Shown: positions 34,636-48,400 of the stretch, piece by piece
Layout of the letters: every line of letters begins with the position of its first letter
How positions within the stretch are numbered: the first letter of the stretch is position 1
The notes under the pieces: model-generated
Seen by the model: the letters and a program-made list of their open reading frames with translations, nothing else
The model's database searches: none
Told to the model about the DNA's origin: nothing
Assembly (NCBI RefSeq): GCF_965638725.1
Contig: NC_134958.1
Coordinates: 20,677,964-20,741,963, forward strand
Direction of reading: 5' to 3'
Length of the DNA: 64,000 bases
From: Aptenodytes patagonicus
Taxonomy: Eukaryota > Chordata > Aves > Sphenisciformes > Spheniscidae
Program-made: the position numbers and the translations under genes

Positions 34636-34825
34636 TGTTGTGGTTTAACCTCAGTCAGTCGGCAACTGAGCACCACCGAACCGCTCACTCACTCCCCCCC
34701 CGCCCTGGTGGGATGGAGGAGAGAATTGGAAGAGTAAAAGTGAGAAAAACTCGTAGGTTGAGATAAAAACAGTTTAATAATTGAAATAAAATAATAACAA
34801 CAACAACAACAACAACAATAATAAT

Positions 34826-34861
<36 letters not shown>

Positions 34862-35280
34862 GTAGTAGTAGTAGTAGTAGTAATAATAATAATAATACTA
34901 CACAAAGCAAGTGATGCACAGTGCAATTGCTCACCACCCACTGACTGATGCCCAGCCAGTCCCCGAGCAGCGGCCCCCCCGGCCAGCTTTCCCCAGTTTA
35001 TGCACTGAGCATGACGTCCCATGGTATGGAATGTCCCTTTGGGCAGTTGGGGTCAGCTGTCCTGGCTGTGCCCCCTCCCAGCTTCTTGTGCACCTCCAGC
35101 CTTCTCAGTCAGTAGAGCATGGGAAGCTGAAAAGTCCTTGACTAGTGTAAGCACTGCTCAGCAACAACTAAAACATCGGTGTGTTATCAGCATTGTTCTC
35201 ATCCTAAATCCAAAACACAGCACTGTACCAGCTACTAGGAAGGAAATTAACTCTATCCCTGCCAAAACCAAGACAGATAT
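34631..35280 (+). mobile_element. Solo LTR (copy 2) with perfect 5-bp target-site duplication
   Basis: The LTR proper is 34636-35275 (640 bp), beginning TGTTGTGGTTTAACC and ending CCAAAACCAAGACA. It is flanked on both sides by GATAT (34631-34635 and 35276-35280), an exact target-site duplication that proves integrase-type insertion and fixes the ends. No viral coding sequence is present, so it is a solo LTR. It is about 90 bp longer than copies 1 and 3, mostly because of an expanded triplet tract at 34796-34897. Confidence 0.93.
34796..34897. repeat. Compound triplet microsatellite inside LTR copy 2
   Basis: Consecutive blocks of AAC, AAT, ATT (about eleven units), AGT (seven units) and AAT again. 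The ATT and flanking AAT blocks are mutually complementary and could pair. Copies 1 and 3 have only short, impure triplet tracts at the matching place, so the expansion happened in this copy. Minus-strand open frames with poly-Leu, poly-Ile or poly-Asn here are artefacts. Confidence 0.9.
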
Positions 35281-35628
35281 AGAGTTGGAACTACACTCAC
35301 ATCTTTAGCCCAAGTGCTGGCCAAAACAGCTCTTCTTCAAGAATCTGAAACCAAGTCCAAATATTAATGATGTTCTTGCCCTGTGAGTTAAGGATCATTA
35401 TCCCATTTCACAGATGGGTGAAATCTGAAGCAAGGTGACGAATTTAGCCAGTGGTAGATCGAGGAATGGAACCCTTTTCTCAGCCTCTTGGTATGTGCTC
35501 TAACTCAGTGTGTACCTACACATTGACATTGCTTTAAGCTTACACTTAAATACTAAATTGCTTCTCTAGCAAGAAAGCAAGCCTTTCAATGTATTCAGTC
35601 AACAAGGAGTGAAAAGTTCTTGGGGCAG

Positions 35629-36180
35629 TGTCCTGGTTTCGGCAGGAATAGAGTTAATTTTCTTCCTAGTAGCTGATACAGTGCTGTGTTTTGGATTTAG
35701 GATGAGAACAATGTTGCACCAATGTTTTAGTTGTTGCTAAGCGGTGCTTACACTAGTCAAGGACTTTTCAGCTTCCCATGCTCTACCGACTGAGAAGGCT
35801 GGAGGTGCACAAGAAGCTGGGAGGGGGCATGGCCAGGACAGCTGACCCCAACTGCCCCAAGGGACATTCCATCCCATGGGACGTCATGCTCAGTACATAA
35901 ACTGGGGGAAAGCTGGCCGGGGGGGGCCGCTGCTCAGGGACTGGCTGGGCATCGGTCAGCGGGTGGTGAGCAATTGCACTGTGCATCACTTGCTTTGTGT
36001 AGTATTATTATCAGTATTAGTATTTTATTTTATTTCAATTATTAAACTGTTTTTATCTCAACCCACGAGTTTTCTCACTTCTACTCTTCCAATTCTCTCC
36101 CCCATCCCACCGGGGCGGGGGGGAGGAGTGAGCGAGCAGCTGTGTGGTGCTCAGCTGCCGACTGAGGTTAAACCACGACA
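35629..36180 (-). mobile_element. Solo LTR (copy 3), opposite orientation to copy 2
   Basis: Read on the minus strand it begins TGTCGTGGTTTAACCTC and ends TTTCGGCAGAAACC-type sequence closing in CAGGACA, so it is a 552-bp LTR of the same family. Flanks GGCAG and GACAG are a 5-bp duplication with one change. It lies 353 bp from copy 2, 3' ends facing each other. Because each copy has its own flanking duplication, they are separate insertions rather than the two ends of one provirus, whose LTRs would be in the same direction. Confidence 0.9.
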
Positions 36181-36429
36181 GACAGACAAAAATGGAAAAG
36201 AAAATCAAAACTGCCGGAGTCTGAGCCTAACAGGAATGAAAATAATACTTAGCAGTTGCAGGAACAAATCCTTTTCTGACTGGCACTGTGCAGTTCCACC
36301 CCAAGGTGTCCTCGTGGGGTACTGGTCAGAGGAAAGCTTGGCCTGGAGAGCACTTTGCTTCAGAATGGATGAGGTTCCTTCAGAATGGATGAGGTGGGCA
36401 GTGAGATTGGAGTGAATGAACAGCTGCTT

Positions 36430-36460
36430 CTAGGAAGAAGCACTATTCTATGATTCTATG
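36430..36460 (+). mobile_element. Possible CR1 3'-end remnant
   Basis: ATTCTATGATTCTATGAT is the terminal repeat characteristic of avian CR1 3' ends. The sequence just before it was not recognised as CR1, so only the tail is claimed, and it may be chance or an old, decayed copy. Confidence 0.35.
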
Positions 36461-39400
36461 ATAAGAAAAGAAGAAATAAAACAGTTAACAAATAAATCCT
36501 AAAAGCTAGACTCCCTCCTCCATGGAAGCAACCTCATCCCCACTGTCACCTGCAGAGAAGCCAGAATGGTTAGATGTAATTACAGGCCTTTTAATCTCCT
36601 GCTTATGGCATTTATAGGTCAAAGGGAACCTTTCAGAGCACAACTGTTTCGAAAGGAATAATAAAATAAACAAAAAAAAGCAAAACCATTGTTCTTCATG
36701 AGGGATTTTCTAACAATTGGTCTGTGCTTGATGATAACTGAACCCTGACGTTATTCTCACCCTATCTTCTCTTTCTCCTTCTGGAAAGGCTTCAGTTTTT
36801 CCTTCATTTATTTGCTGTATTTAATCAGAAATATTATATTTTATTCTTGATTTTGTCCTCTCTTGCAGGTTCTCTTTTTTTTATGGGGCGAGAGGTGGGT
36901 CAGAGAGAGTTTCTAAGACCTTAACATGAGCCTGAAATGTTGAATGACTATATAAAATGCAAGTACGAAACATCTGGTGCTCATTTGTCAGGATTGAAAT
37001 AAGGCCCTTTAAAATACCATGCATGTGGTTGGGACTTGCTTTTAGAAAGCACAAAGTTTCAACCCATACATCAAATCTAGCAGTAAAACTTTTCTCTCCA
37101 GTATGATGAATCTCACGTGCTTTACCAAAATTAATGTATGTCCCTTGCTATTGTGGCTTCAGATATACATGACAGCTAGTGAGGACCTGATCTATGACCT
37201 TATATATGAAAATTGAAGTACTTGAGCTCTAGGAAAACATTTTTGGCTGTCAGTTAATAATTGGCTGTTTAGTTGTGAGCAACTAAATAATGATCACATA
37301 ATCTAAGCCACTATTTTAAGCCTGATTGTGTACTTTTTACTTTGGTATCCATACCTGATGCTACAGAAGAAAATGCTGTAACACATGCATATTGGTAGGC
37401 TTTTCTATGCCAAACATCACCTGAGTGATGTTTAGTTCTCAAGCGTGAATGAATGTCTGCAGTCACTACCTGTATAAAGCAAGATACTATTCTCACAAAG
37501 CAAGAGTATGAAGGCATCAGGGATCCCATGCACTTTTTTTACCCAGAATGCTAGTTCTTCAACTTGCATCTGGTCATGTGAAGTTATGATGGGTGGTGGC
37601 AAAGGCGGCAAGAGAAAGCACCTTTTTTTTCTGATCCCTGCAGACAAATGTTTGAATAGGTTGCTGAACTGGGAGACAGGGAGGAGGGAAGGAGTTTCCT
37701 CCACCCGCTGCGGGACATTCTCAGCCTGACCAAGCTGCTCACAATTCACTAATGATGGAATGAAGGCAGCATGGTTCCAGTCTCTGGATGTGTTATTTGC
37801 TCCACTGTAAAATGTTATTAATTTTATGCCTCTTAGGGATTCTCTTTATAAATTGACAATCCACTTAGCTGCTAAAATTGGCTTTTAGCCAATTTTTTGC
37901 TGGAGTGGAGAGCCAGAAACTGACCTAGCATTGTGGCACCTTTGTAACTTCAGGGGTCTTTTTGATATGAAAAACTTTTACAGGATCAAATGTAGAGGGC
38001 ACAACTCTGGCTTTTGAGAATAATTAGTAAGAAAACTCAGGAAGAAAACCGTTCATTCACTGGCAGTAGATGCAAAGAAGGTTTGTAATAATTAGCTCAG
38101 CCCCAGAAACCTCTAGTTGTATTTAGTAAATGTTTGTTCCTATGTATTTTTGTGTCACCATCTAGAATATATTTACATAAATAGGCACTTAGATCTTCAA
38201 TGCCTAGTATCCATTTGCATGGGTTGCTGACAGGCGGCCTATATGGATACACTTGACTCAACCAGCCAATTACTTTGCCACTTATCTTCATGTCACTGCC
38301 CCGCTTTGTTATTGCAGCCTTCAATGCCACTTCTGTCTTCATCAACACTGTCTTATTCATGCTGTTTGCTTTGATGACTTTGCTGGGCAACCTCTTTCGT
38401 GTTCTTGTCTCCTTGCGAGAGAGGCTTATTCTTCTTCAGTTTGCCTGTCTGGCTCACAAACTCTCATGAATTGAATTGACGGTATTAACCTTACACAGAG
38501 GAGCTATGCTGGAGGATAAACACCAGTGCTCTGCATGCTCTGGCTCCCATGGAAGTCAGTGGGAGGAGGACTAAGCATGGCACATCATGAAACGTTACAT
38601 TCAGCTGCCTCTGGATGAGATGCTTGAGTCAAGCCATATAAGTTTGTTAAATCATTGTGTCAGTTGCTGGCTGTGAAAGCCCGTTTTACAGTGGTGATTC
38701 AACATACTATTTCTGCACAGCAAGAGCATGTGTTCATGTCTCATAGATTTTACTAGGTCCTGAGCACGTGTTCAAGTGTCTACTGAATCAGTTCCATAAA
38801 TACCTCATATAACATGCTGTACACTTTTCCCTGCTCTTGTGAGTTCCCATCGTGTACTTCATTCACATTTGACATTGTACCAGTGATGGGTGTTTCATAT
38901 AATGAAAAAAATCCCTGACTTCTAATGAGATGATTGATTGACTGTTTTGGTCCACCTATGTTTAGCACTGTGTTACTGACATGAGCAGAAGCATGGCGTG
39001 AGGAAATAATAGATTTTGTATGTGAGGTAATCATCATCTAGGTCTCAAGCGTTCTAAGTCAGACGTAGATCCAAAAAAAAAAAAAAAGAGGACAAACTCC
39101 TCTTGATTTCAGTGAATTTTAGATCGATCCCTGTGACTGGAAGATTGTTGACAACAGCACAAAACACTGTATTGGAATTTGGACACTGTGATCCCAAGGA
39201 AATCTTCAGTTCTGTGTGTTTTCCTTGACAAGAAAACCTACCCTTTGAGAATTGTAACATTTGAGTGAATTTATGAGGTGACACCTGGAACCCTGTGCTC
39301 TTGATAAGAGATTCTTGAATTTTGGTGGCTTGGAAATGCTGTCTAAAATGCAAGTGTCCCTTCCAAATTGGACTTGCAAGTTCCCAAAACCATGGTGGGA

Positions 39401-42400
39401 AACTCCTGAGGAAAGGTTTTCTTGCAGAGATGGATGCATTGAAAATACTGAGAGTGCAATTTTCCTTGTGGTGTCTTGGCCCTTAAGAGTAGACTTAGAG
39501 GTACTAAGGGTGAGGAGCCCCTAAATGTGCTCATCATATGATGTTTGACAGGTGCTAGTGAAGTGGCTTTTGCACTGCACAGGACTCAGTGCCTTCTGCA
39601 TTTATCTGAAAGAGAACAACTAGTTTATGCAGCTGTACTGAGCTGCATTTGCGTCTGTGACCCAGTTAGCTACAGCTCTTGATGCTGCCTAATGGAGGGA
39701 AGTTGTGCACAACATTTCTGTAACGACACCTAGGCCAGAGCTGATCCTGCATGAAAACAATTACCCACTGACCCCAAAACCTCTGAGGTCAGGAACAAAA
39801 AGCGTGATCTTTTAGGACCTTGCAATGCACCATCAAATTTTGTGAAGTGCAGTCAGTAGCTCCCATTTACTAGTCTTAGCTCATATGTTGGGAACTGGCA
39901 GAGATTTAGCAGTTTATTGTTTGAAGTGCTACAGTCACCATAAAAATAACCGGGATATTTCAAATTTGAGTGCCGTCGCTGGATATTACGGTGATATAGA
40001 GTGTATCACAGTAATAGCATGTGGGATTGTTACAAGTCCGTAACTGGCAGTTTAACAGTAAAAGGCATATTGTAGAAATTTTACCACCGAGCAAGGTGGT
40101 AGTAAAAATACCTGAGTGTTGGCCAGCACAGCATTCACCAGTCCAGTGCAAACAGACAAACACAGGTCCAGCTCTTGCCCACATGAACACAATCTTAGAA
40201 AGCAGAGTACTATAGTTTTGGCCCAGTAGCTCAGTATTGAATAAGAGAAGGGACAGCAGTGGTCCTGTCTGGACTGCCATTATAAACAGGGATTTTATGA
40301 GAATGCTCAGAAAGTAGGGGGGTTTGTCTGGCTCTTTTGCACTACTGAACTAAGTACATACAAGTGTGCTCAGGTCCTGATCCAGCAGAGTATTTAAGCA
40401 GACACTCAGTGATTTAGCATTGAAGTAAAAGTATTTTGAAGCATGATGCTTAAGTATTTTGCTGGTTCTGAGCCTTAATAACAGGAGATGAAGGTAATAA
40501 AAGCCCTCTCCCATCTCCTCAGTGAAGATTGTTGCCCAAATCCTGAAGAATCAATTTCAAGGAGGTATTTTAGGCTGATGTTTTGCCTAGGTCAGATTCT
40601 TCAGTTCCTGAATTGGGGATGCTCCTAATAGAGTCTCCATGCATTTTGATAAAACGTGTGCAGGTTTTGGGGCCCTCTGTGAGAAGAGTCACTTTTCAGT
40701 ATAAAAGGTGCTCTATCAAAGATCAGAAGAGAGAATGGGAAATTCAGCTTCATAGCTGGGTGGTCTAAATATTGGCACATGATCCTCTGCAGCAGTTTTA
40801 GATTTTGAAAAGCAGCTTTTCTAGCACGTGTTTAGAATTGGAATAATTTACAATGTGAAGAAAAAACAAATTACAGATTTCCAGTGTAAGTATCAAGGAC
40901 CAGTCGTCTCCTGTTTCCATATACTTCTTCTTGTGCCAGGTTTCGGCTTCTGAGGAACTGAGTAATGCCCAGGAGAAGGCCTTTGCTGGGAGATTAATGC
41001 ACAAAAGCTAAAGGAGACTTAGTAATGTGAGCTGCAATCTGACATACTTTGGAGTCTTAAGTCCTGGATAGCTAGAATCTAGTCATCTTCCTCCTGACTG
41101 TGTAAGTGGAAGAGCAGTAAACCTGGCTGGCTGTTTATCCTCAATGCAATGTCAGCCATGGCTGGTTATGTTGCATGTGTATTCATCTCTCCTTCTGTGC
41201 AAATCACAGCAAGAACAGCTTCTTTTCCAGAGATGGAAAGTTCCTGGGTTTATTACATGTGATAATAGAAACATGTTATAGCAACTGCTGATAAGGTGCT
41301 GATTTAAAGAGGTGCAGACTGTAAGTCATGAGTTTCAGTGGGCAGTTTTACCTTGGAAAGACTGAATAAAAGCAGAAGCGTTTTTGATTGTCTTCACTGA
41401 TCAATATCTTGAATTTGAGAGCTAGATTTCGTCCAAAAGCAAGTGGACAAAATGCAATTGTTAACAGAGTTTGTCTGTGAGGATTCTACATTGTCTAGCT
41501 CCTTAAAGAAAATATCAGCTTGCTGAGTAAACACCCCTTTGCTTTGCCATCTTTGCATTGCTGTCTGCACAAATTCTTTTTGTTGTTGCTGGTCTGGTGG
41601 TTTGGTTTTTTTTTTTTTTGGTATGAATTGGGTCACTTTCCAGTCTCCTTGCATTAGAGCATGGTAAAAAAATCCAATGTGACAGTTTCCCAAATGTTCC
41701 AATGTTTTCAGGAGGGAGGTGTGAGGCAGCACAGAAAGGCTCTGCCCTTGAAGGAATTAAATCTCTTGGAAAACACAATCTCAGGTCCTTCCAAGCGCTT
41801 TATTGACCGACTTTTTAGCAAACTGCTGAAAACCTAATTGGACTATGTTTTGATTGGTAAAACAGGTTTGGGACGCGGTCCGTAAGCAAAGGGGAAGATG
41901 AGCAGGGAAATCTGAGATACGCACCAAGTTAGTGTGGAAATGACCATCCTCTCAGGCTCATCTGAACTTTCTCAGACTGCTACACTGTGCAAGAGGAAAG
42001 GAAACAGCCCCAGGCTACTGCTTCTTTCTTTACCTGCTTCTCTGTGGTGAAGTCTAGCTAGTGCAAGTCACATAGACCACTTTGCTGAGGCAAGAGGAGA
42101 CAGGCTGGGCAGTATGGGCAGATACTGGTCTCCCAGGAACCAGAACTTCAACACATTTAGTGGGGGAGAGGAGGGTTGGAGGGAAAGGGGGAGGGTGTGC
42201 TCTCTGCTACCCATGATATTGCTGCAGCTTGCTCTCCATGAACTGATGCTGCTGCATACACAGTGGCTGGGGATCAAGATTACCCCTCTTTCCAGACTTT
42301 TCTTCATCCCCTCCTCCTCTCTTAGGTAACTGCCTAAAAAAGATGAGAAATCCTAGGGTCGTGCCCTAATGCAATCCCATCAAGAAAACAAATTTTTTTG

Positions 42401-45400
42401 ACATCATGCCAAACTGCAAGGACAGCTATAACCTTTCCTTTTTGGAGTGGCTGTATTTTGTTTTCACCTCTGATGAAACCAAAATCCGTGACCCATGTTC
42501 TGAAACATATACCATATACTGAATTCTGATCAGAGACATGTTTATCTCAAGGTTAAGATGTTCAGAATGTTAATATCGTTGCAGTGCATTCCACTGCAAA
42601 CACACATGCTCAGATAAATTAATGCTGTAGGCATAATACTTGTGGTTTAGGTGCATATTTTCTTGCAAAATTGTTATAATTAGAAGCACTGATATCAGAG
42701 GTCCAGGAATGTAGAACTAGGATCCTTTTGCATCCTATATGAGGCCTGTGTGGGATAAAGGATTCATGTGGAGTGTAAATAAAGTTTGCACCACAAGACA
42801 ATGAGCATTGCAGAAAATCAGGCTCTAAACATCTAGCTGAAATAGAGAAAGAAAAACAAACTTGAGGATTCAGAACGAATCCAAGGACCCCATTCTAGTA
42901 GGTGATTGCAGATTTCTTCTGGAGATCCTCATCTCTGTGTAGAGGCGAATGTCCCCTTGATGGTTCTGACTCCCCATTGTTTCAAAAGAAATACATTCTG
43001 CTTGTAGCTGTAGTTGTTTGATTGTACTTGCAGGTAGAACTGACCTTGTAAAATGAGTGTAAAATTAGTAGCAGCATATAATTATTAAAGCATATTTGTT
43101 GAAGTAAATCTCTTCTCTTTCTTGCTCATCTTACCTTATCCCTGAGTAATGTCATTTTCCCCTACAATTTCAATTGGAATCTCCTATCTCCTAGATCTAC
43201 CTTTTTTCATTAAGGCCTCACAACCAGCTGAAGTTCAACCTAGCCAAAAAGAGCTCTTTATCTACTCTACCCTGTCTCCCTTCCTTCTGCCATAAGTCCA
43301 TTTCTTTGTCTTTCCCAGTCACTGAGGAAAACATAATAATTCGGTGTATTTCCCAGGTCTGTTTCTCAGACTTGGACTTCACATTTGACTTGCCTCTTGT
43401 CTATGTTATTATATGCCTGTCTCTAAAGCTTGTAGAGACTTTCTCCATAATATCTCTATGATAATGACAGCCACAGGGCTAAACTTTCATCCTGCGACTT
43501 GAGTCTTTGCTGCTATAATATTCTTTTCTCTGTCTTGATGATTTGGATTGCTCTATCCAGAATGATTTTGCTAAAACCATTCTGACTCATCTGCACAGAC
43601 TCACTTGTTCTCGTATCTTTATCATGCTAAGCATAAGCTACTTGTCTTCACTCTCAAGACCATTCATAGCTACGAACTCCGGCCCTTTTAACATCTGTCA
43701 CTCAGTATAATAGGTTCTGCAATAATTATGGTAACAACAATTGTGGGCTGGAGTCTGCTTCTCTTTTTCACATGCAACAGTATATTACTCCAGCAGTAGC
43801 CTCTTTGGTTTCAGTGGGCATACTTGAGAGATTGCATACAACCCATTCTGAGTAAGGGTAGGAAAATCTGCTCTGAATTATTATTATATAAGAAATAATC
43901 TCCAGATGAAATCATTGGATCGATTTCAAAATCAGTATCCTTTGAAATAGTAAAGCAACAAGAACAGATGTATCATCATGTTAACATGCATTACAAATGA
44001 AGTAAATAGATGCCTGTGCATGAATGCCCTGACTGTTGTAACATCCATCAGCTCATGTTTTGTAATAACTGTGGTAAGAAAACCATGAATCATTAGCATA
44101 ATTAAATAAACTCATATACAATGAGAACTATAATACTGCCCCATTAGCTAGTTTAGAAAGCTTTCAGAGACAGATATAGATAGATTTAAAATTGCACTGC
44201 TGAACCAATAAGCTGATTTATTAATCTTCGATCTCCCTTTGCCCAGGGCTACCCTCTTTGCAGTCAATAGTAGTCATTCTTGGTAATGATGAAACTGTTT
44301 AAAAATGAGCATTAATGGAGCCTTAATTAAATATCATTAAATAAACTAGAAGTAGCTCTTGTGACCACAGAGAATCATGCAATCATTGAGAGATGATTGG
44401 ATTTAACAGTTTCACTGAACAAAACAGCTCCTTTCAAGTCCAAGATTTACACTTTCCTAGAAGAGCAGTTGAAATTCATTGCCTTGTTGAAGAATAGTAC
44501 ACCTCTGTTTGGTTTGTTTATTTGTATAGTGGGTAAAGATCTGTTTCTGTGTATATTATGCTTTATCAGAAAGTTAGCACTAACTGCTTTGGAGTAGATA
44601 ATAACTAAAAACTTGGAGATTACTAAAGTTTATTTTTAAAATGGTGTAGGGTGAAAAACAATGGTTTATGTAGACTCTATGATGTAAAAAATACATCTTA
44701 ATCTCTGAAAGTGGCACAAATAAGTAATCGGCTGCTTTTCCTTATCTTTTTCCTTTGAGTATATTCCCCCATTTTCAATTGCATTAAGAGTTCATTCATT
44801 TAAGAGTACCCTTCTAAGTTGGTGGGAAAATATTCTTTGTATATGAATGTGACATGCATTTAATGAAAGTGATAGCAAATTCCTCAATTTTCATAATGTT
44901 CCAGATAAAACACTGCCTTTTTATAAAATCTTGCTTAACAGTGAAATCAGTCTCATAGATATAGTATTATTATTCTAGCTGTAGGATTGCACTATTCTGT
45001 GTATTAGGGAAAAACGGCAAGGAGATGCTGTAAACAGAAGTGTATGTATGTGAAAGACATTGATTTGTTTTTTTGGCAGGTGAAGTTCTTAGATATCAGT
45101 ACAGTGACATCCATTCTGGTAGGAGTTAATCTTCATAGAACTCATCCAAGTGGCAGAGAAATAATGATTTCCTAAAGCAGCAGACCATATTAGCATCTGC
45201 AATGGAAGTCTGTGTTTCTGCCACATTGCCCCCGCAGTGCTTTATACCACAGGGGTTTCTCTAGAAGCGTGCGAGTGCAGCAGTCTCGTCTTTATTTTTC
45301 TGTTCTTGCCTGACCCAGAGGCTTATTCTGTCAATGTGCTTTCCTGTGAGGATGCGGATATAACAAGGATTTTTTAAATTTGATTTCCAAATTTTTTTTC

Positions 45401-48400
45401 CTTATTAAATTCCAATTCTGGCATCTTACTTAAAAGTGTGAGTTTGCTTTCATGCTATTGCTGTAAATATGCACCCTGGTGAGACACAGCTGGCAGAAAA
45501 CCAAATCAATTTAAAGCAATGCATTTAAAACTGAAGTAGGTGCTGCACGGAGTCCTCCTGCAGGTCTATGGCTTTGCTACCACTTCTCTTATTTTTTTAA
45601 ATGCTTTTCTCTATACTGTTTATTTTGTAAAGATATAAAAGGGGATGTGGAACAACTAAATGCTGTGACCCTGCTACTGCATGCTCACGGATGACCATAG
45701 TGACCATGCATAGTGCTGGTTAAGATTCACTAGATTTCCCTCCCATCTCCAAACTGAAACTAACCCTATAGGGCAGAGCTGGCTCCAAAGAGAATTTGAA
45801 GAAAACACCAGAATTTACTGGACCCTTCATTTCACAGAGTAAAGAAGTTGAAAAGAATACCAGAAGAATATTTTTTCTCCAATTCTTTACATTTACAGGA
45901 ATTTGTAGGAAAATCACAGACAGATATGATTTGTTTTCTTAGTTTGTGGCACCTTTAAATTGTATCAGTTTTATGTAAACATAATATTTAGATAGATCCT
46001 ATTAAAACATTAGATTCCTGCAGTGCTATTCTTTTACGTGGCAGGCTAAGGGAAGTGATTTTTCTTTATATTCTTCTGATAAAATTCCAAATATCAATTA
46101 TTTCTGTTCCAATGTGTTGGCTTGTACACCTGATGGCTTTGTAAAGTAAATGTTTCTAATACTCCCGTCATCTTTCTACACAGGCACACAGTGCTATCCT
46201 AATATTCTCATCTGCTACAACATTACACGGTGTCTAGAGATCACAAAGAGTCAATTGAGCAGAGCTACTCCAAAACAAGCAGTGGTATCATGAATAAATG
46301 ACCTCCTCTTTTCTATTGCTGTCAGTGCCCAAGGCCAGGAAATGAAAGGTTTTAATCTATTCTGAAACCAGAGTGTTGATGTGCTGCTGTTGGGCTGTGA
46401 CAAGCAGCAGTAAACAGTCTTCTAGATATAATAGTCAGGACTGTCATGCACTTAATTAGTGCTATATGAGCTCTAGTTGGCCTTACATACTATTTACATT
46501 CCACTTTTGATACACTTTTAGAATTGGGAGACCATGGTGCAGATCTTTTTTTCCAGCTTACTAGTGTGTTTATTGGGAAGAGCTAAGGTCTGTGCCAAAA
46601 AAATCAAGTTACAGATCCTGCAAGGTACGAGGGCTTTTAATTCTTTCTTCACAAAGCATACCACCAGTACTGCTTCAGTTAGAGTCCCACATAGGTAGTC
46701 AGCTGTCTGTTTGTCTTTTCAGTGTGCCACTTATCCTTTCTGCCCCCGTCTCGCTTTTCATTGCCATTGTGAGTCTGTTTCATATTTAGCATGGTGGCCC
46801 ACCTACTCTTCTTGTCGGATGTAATTAATGTCACAGCATCCACAGGAAGGAATGACATTTGAGAGCTGGCTGCACAGCCTGGTTCCCTCAGCAGGATCAT
46901 ACAGTATGACTGGTCAAATACTTCACCTATTTTTTTGCCTAGCCTTTTCCAAGGTTGGGAACTCCATCTGAAATGTGTGCCAGCTGAACTGGCTATGTGA
47001 GTCATTTCAGGTGCGTGAGACAATGGCTTAAGCCAGTAATACATTATATGTATTTATGGGGTTTCTTCCTACCCAAAGTGACTAGTGATGTGGCATACTA
47101 TATATAGTCAGTGTCATACCACTCACTGCATGTGAGTATGGTACAACCAAGCCTTCAGAACTGTCAGATAAAACAGAATTTGAAACCTTTAGCCAGCAGC
47201 AAACTACTCTGTCACAGTCATTAGACTAAAAAGCATGGGAAGTGCATTAGAGATTGTTGTGGAAGTACATCCTGTCTAATCACAGCTGTAGGCAGTGTCT
47301 TTCTGAAGCAAGAAATAAATCATCAGGATGAAGGTCTGATTTAACAGCAGAAAGTCAGGAGGACCTTATATGCTGTTTACCTTAAAAGGGACAGTGAACC
47401 TTTTTTTTGTGTCTACAATTGTTCTAATGAGTTAATGTAAATGTTTCATTATTAAGTCCGCGATGCTTAGCCCATTTCCCAAAGGCAAATACTGTTTCTG
47501 GAACTGGGATATCTCAAAAATACAAGCAGCAAGGTGTTGTTCTTTTGCAGAGACGTTTGCTGGTGTCACTTGAGAAGACCAGCAAACCTCTCACACGAAT
47601 AACAGTGGACAAAGACAATTGTAGCTGGTGTCACAATCTGTCCTTGACTGCCTTGCCAGGAGAGCACCATTCGCTTGTGACTGAACGAAAGCGCTGAATC
47701 CTATCCAGTTCTTAGTTCCCTCCGTTGATCAATGCTCCTACCTCTCAGTTTCTCGCTTTGCAGGTACAGGTCCCATATCTGGCACCTGGAAGCAGAGGTT
47801 CCAATCACCATAGGCTGATTGCCGAAGCATTATGCCACCTATACCACACCTGTGCTACACCTATGCCACAGTCTACTGAAATCTGAAGTGTATCAAGTCC
47901 TTAATAGACAGTGAGTCAGATTCCTGGAGCACAACAAGCTCCTGAATAGAGTTTAGTTGCCTTGATATTTACCAATCTTTCCCTCTTGTTTTAGATCATA
48001 GACAGCCCTCCCTGTAGTCTTGCTTCTGATACTGGAACATCTCTGTTCAGGAAAGTATCCTCCATTACTAAACTCTCTCTCTCTCTAAGTCGGTTAGTCT
48101 AAGTCTTTTCATTACTACTACTCTGGCAATAGATCACAGAATATCAGAAACAAAACAAAAAAAAAATTAGAGAGAGTCCATTCAAAGTCAGTGGTATTAT
48201 GGGCAGAACCTCTCTTGTTCCAGAAAGGAAGATGCATTCAGCTTAGTGGCTTTCTGTCATAGCTCATTAAGCAAAATCAAAATTAATCAATATGCTACAA
48301 TTTCCTTATTTCCAGCTGTGATGATCTGAAGGTACGTCTCTGACATATGAGTTCCATTTCTCTTTAGAAATTCTGCTTAGGATTGTAGCCTTCATTTTAG

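Noticed and set aside
34689-34937. Minus-strand open frame with poly-Leu and poly-Ile
   Set aside because: Translation of the triplet microsatellite inside LTR copy 2.
34636-36180. A complete provirus with two flanking LTRs
   Set aside because: The LTRs are in opposite directions, each has its own target duplication, and the 353 bp between them holds no viral genes.
35876-36415. 179-codon plus-strand open frame
   Set aside because: Lies mostly within solo LTR copy 3 in antisense; no viral domain.
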